A stretch of DNA of 64,000 nt. Source: Cognatundibacterium squillarum. GTDB lineage: Bacteria > Pseudomonadota > Gammaproteobacteria > Burkholderiales > Burkholderiaceae_D. Shown one piece after another: positions 61,780 to 64,000 of this stretch; position 1 is the first letter of the stretch; every line of letters begins with the position of its first letter. A program made the translations under genes and the position numbers. The notes under the pieces are model-generated. The model did no database searches, was not told the DNA's origin, and worked only from the letters and a program-made list of their open reading frames with translations. Location: assembly GCF_014652435.1 (NCBI RefSeq), contig NZ_BMYU01000010.1, forward strand, positions 1 to 64,000, written 5' to 3'.

Positions 61780-63840
61780 TCAGGCGGTCATGCCACTGTG
61801 CCGCAGCAGTGCGCTGATATCCGGTGCTCTGCCGCGGAAAGCGGTAAAGGAATCCAGTGCCGGACGCGAACCGCCAGCCTCGAGCACTTCACGCAAAAAC
61901 CGTTGTCCGGTTTCAGCCGATAAAGTACTGCCGTCAGCGGAGCGGGATTCTTCGAACGCGGCATACGCATCTGCGGAAAGTACTTCCGCCCATTTATAAC
62001 TATAGTAGCCGGCTGCATAACCGCCCGCAAAAATATGGCTGAACGAATGTTGCATGCGGTTAAAAGCCGGAGGAATCAGGACAGCAAATTGCTTTCTGAC
62101 ATCGTCAATGACGGATTGCACAGAAGCAGCATCGCTGATTTCCGCCTGATGATGCAGTCTCATATCCAGCAAGGCAAATTCGACCTGACGAAGGGTTTGC
62201 AAACCAGCCTGGAAGTTCTTCGCAGCGATCATTTTGTCGTACAGGCTGCGTGGCAATGGTTGCCCGTTTTCAACATGGGCGGTCATTGATTGCAGTACAT
62301 CCCATTCCCAGCAGAAATTCTCCATAAACTGAGAAGGAAGCTCAACAGCATCCCATTCGACGCCTGAGATGCCGGATACAGCCAGTTCATCCACTTGCGT
62401 CAGCAAATGATGGAGACCGTGTCCGAATTCGTGGAACAGGGTAATGACATCATCATGGGTGAACAGTGCGGGACGTTGTACGCCGTTCAGTGTGACAGGT
62501 GCTGAGAAATTACAGACGAGATAGGCAACCGGCGTTTGAATGCCGTCTTTTAATGCGCGCCGGCCGCGTGCATCATCCATCCACGCTCCACCGCGCTTGC
62601 CAGCGCGCGCATATAAGTCCAGATAAAACTGTCCCAGCAACTGGCCGTTCCGTTCAATGCGGAAAAATTTCACGTCAGGATGCCAGGTTGCAGTCTGTTC
62701 GGCCTGAATGCTGACGCCGAACAAACGCTGAATCACATCAAACAGTCCTGCCAGTACCTTGTTTTCAGGAAAGTATTCTTTTACCTCCTGCTCCGAAAAG
62801 GCGTAACGCTGCTGGCGCAGTTTCTCGGAGGCATAAGTGACATCCCACGCCTGAAGGTCAGGCAAATTCAGTTCACTGGCTGCAAACGCACGCAATTCTT
62901 CCAGATCTTTCTCGGCAAATGGCCGGGCGCGCTGCGCCAGATCTTCAAGAAACGCTGTGACTTGCGCCGGCGATTCCGCCATTTTGGCAGCCAGAGATAC
63001 ATCTGCGTAAGCCGGATAACCCAGCAACTGTGCTTCTTCCTTGCGCAATTGCAGTAACTCGGTCATGACCTGACTGTTATCCCACTCAGGCTTCGCACCA
63101 AGCTCGGATGCTTTTGTTGCGTTTGCACGGTAAATTGCTTCGCGCAGTGAACGCTGATCCGCATATTGCAGTACCGGGAAATATGAGGGGAAGTGCAGCG
63201 TGAATTTATAGCCTGATTTGGCATCCTGTTCAGCTGCCGCACGTGCAGCTGCAATCACATCTTCCGGCAAGCCGCTCAGTTCCCTGATATCTTCGACAAA
63301 CAGCGCAAAGTCATTGGTGGCATCCAGAACATTTTCGGAAAAGCGGATGGCAGACGCTGCCTGTTTGTCCTGAATGCTGGCGAAGCGGGATTTGTCAGCA
63401 TCATTCAGTTCCGCGCCCCCGAGACGGAAATCCCGCAGCGCGTGGCTGATAATGGTTTTGCGTGCCTGAGGTAACTGCGCGTAATCCTTTGCTGCTGCCA
63501 GCGCTTTGTATTTTTCAAAAAGCGCCAGACTTTGCCCAACCCGGGTGCCGAACTCGGTGACGGCCGGTTGCATCTCGTTATATGCAGCGCGCAGCTCGGG
63601 TGTATCTGCCACGGCATTCAGGTGAGAAATCACGCCCCAGGCGCGGCTCAGGCGTTCAGAGGCATCGTCCAGCGGTACCACAACCTGATCCCATTCAGCC
63701 GGAGTTGTGTCAGCCGACGCCTGATCCAGCGCAGCATTCGCTTTTGCCAGCAGCTCAGTAATTGCCGGTGCAACATGCTCGGCGCGGATATCCGCAAATC
63801 TTGGTAACCCGGAAAAGTCCAGCAAAGGATTATCGTTCAT
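61780..63840 (-). CDS. prlC: Oligopeptidase A (M3 family)
   Basis: A 686-residue cytoplasmic zinc oligopeptidase that cleaves short peptides, including signal-peptide remnants. The zinc site is VITLFHEFGHGLHHLLTQ, with HEFGH near residue 468 and the third ligand in the following helix. The N-terminal lobe and the late GGYAAGYYSYKWAEVLSADA segment are typical of PrlC. It starts 2 bases after the folD stop. The pair folD-prlC is common in Burkholderiales. Confidence 0.94.
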   Translation of the reverse strand: MNDNPLLDFSGLPRFADIRAEHVAPAITELLAKANAALDQASADTTPAEWDQVVVPLDDASERLSRAWGVISHLNAVADTPELRAAYNEMQPAVTEFGTRVGQSLALFEKYKALAAAKDYAQLPQARKTIISHALRDFRLGGAELNDADKSRFASIQDKQAASAIRFSENVLDATNDFALFVEDIRELSGLPEDVIAAARAAAEQDAKSGYKFTLHFPSYFPVLQYADQRSLREAIYRANATKASELGAKPEWDNSQVMTELLQLRKEEAQLLGYPAYADVSLAAKMAESPAQVTAFLEDLAQRARPFAEKDLEELRAFAASELNLPDLQAWDVTYASEKLRQQRYAFSEQEVKEYFPENKVLAGLFDVIQRLFGVSIQAEQTATWHPDVKFFRIERNGQLLGQFYLDLYARAGKRGGAWMDDARGRRALKDGIQTPVAYLVCNFSAPVTLNGVQRPALFTHDDVITLFHEFGHGLHHLLTQVDELAVSGISGVEWDAVELPSQFMENFCWEWDVLQSMTAHVENGQPLPRSLYDKMIAAKNFQAGLQTLRQVEFALLDMRLHHQAEISDAASVQSVIDDVRKQFAVLIPPAFNRMQHSFSHIFAGGYAAGYYSYKWAEVLSADAYAAFEESRSADGSTLSAETGQRFLREVLEAGGSRPALDSFTAFRGRAPDISALLRHSGMTA

Positions 63841-63842
63841 TC

Positions 63843-64000
63843 TCAGTTTCTTTCAGCAGCTTCAATCGTATTGACCAGCAGCATGGTGATGGTCATTGGT
63901 CCGACGCCGCCCGGTACAGGTGTGATGTAGCCAGCAACTTCTTTTGTTGCGGCGTAATCGACATCACCACACAACTTGCCTTCGTCATCCCGGTTCATAC
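63843..64000 (-). CDS. folD: FolD bifunctional dehydrogenase/cyclohydrolase, C-terminal fragment
   Basis: The last 51 codons before the stop of a gene entering from the right. The peptide reads [18 protein letters not shown], then the family signature [19 protein letters not shown]. This is the NADP-binding region of methylenetetrahydrofolate dehydrogenase/cyclohydrolase, which interconverts folate one-carbon forms. It heads the operon with prlC, the glutaredoxin-like gene, holC and the hypothetical gene. Confidence 0.93.
   Translation of the reverse strand, partial: MNRDDEGKLCGDVDYAATKEVAGYITPVPGGVGPMTITMLLVNTIEAAERN

Noticed and set aside
1..64000. CRISPR arrays, insertion sequences, prophage genes and an origin of replication
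   Set aside because: No regularly spaced repeats, transposase, phage structural gene or cluster of DnaA boxes was seen on reading the window.

Overview
The window looks like the chromosome of a betaproteobacterium, most likely Burkholderiales and plausibly Oxalobacteraceae (Undibacterium- or Herminiimonas-like). This is an inference from gene content: a small Trp-rich membrane protein beside lgt, a lutA-lutC-lutB-lldP lactate locus, TonB-dependent receptors sharing the N-terminal motif QRVEITGSNIKR, and the tsaE/amidase/mutL/miaA neighbourhood. There are no rRNAs, prophages, insertion sequences or CRISPR arrays. Coding density is high and I saw no convincing pseudogene.

Layout. 1-6.9 kb: start of tonB, then a starch/maltodextrin locus with a secreted pullulanase divergent from glucokinase, a GH13 alpha-glucosidase and a secreted esterase. 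7-9.9 kb: CbiM-like membrane protein, GlxA-type AraC regulator, rhodanese, TetR regulator. 10.6-16.3 kb: L-lactate module (FadR/LldR-like repressor, lutA, lutC, lutB, lldP) with two matching operators. 16.4-26 kb: CheX-like DUF3334 protein, elongator tRNA-Met, miaA, mutL, dedA, a cysteine-cluster protein, N-acetylmuramoyl-alanine amidase, tsaE and queG. 25.7-30.7 kb: AEC carrier, FixJ-like regulator, sensor kinase and an orphan TRAP-type binding protein. 30.7-32.4 kb: a leader region with a terminator, then ogt and xerD. 32.8-40.5 kb: two TonB-dependent receptors around a secreted S9 peptidase. 40.8-43.4 kb: ybaK, plsY, tsaD. 43.5-49.9 kb: a large soluble multi-sensor kinase, then a MocR regulator divergent from an omega-aminotransferase. 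50-53.9 kb: divergent secreted M13 and M64 metallopeptidases. 54-64 kb: lgt, a LysR regulator, the Trp-rich protein, cytochrome c, a branched-chain amino-acid binding protein, a chemoreceptor, and the tight operon folD-prlC-glutaredoxin-holC-hypothetical.

Together the genes suggest a heterotroph living on starch oligomers, lactate, organic acids and peptides. Several secreted peptidases and TonB-coupled receptors would supply peptides, and the TonB start at the left edge fits them.

The two most interesting non-standard signals are these. (1) An intrinsic terminator sits only a few bases before the ribosome-binding site of ogt-xerD. It is preceded by a 15-codon reading frame with a strong Shine-Dalgarno, an arrangement that looks like transcription attenuation of a DNA-repair/recombinase operon. 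(2) A dispersed intergenic repeat of roughly 100-120 bp occurs four times in the window, always between genes. Paired operator-like palindromes at the starch, lactate and MocR loci, a structured region before the branched-chain amino-acid binding protein, and an orphan TRAP binding protein beside an AEC carrier are also worth checking.
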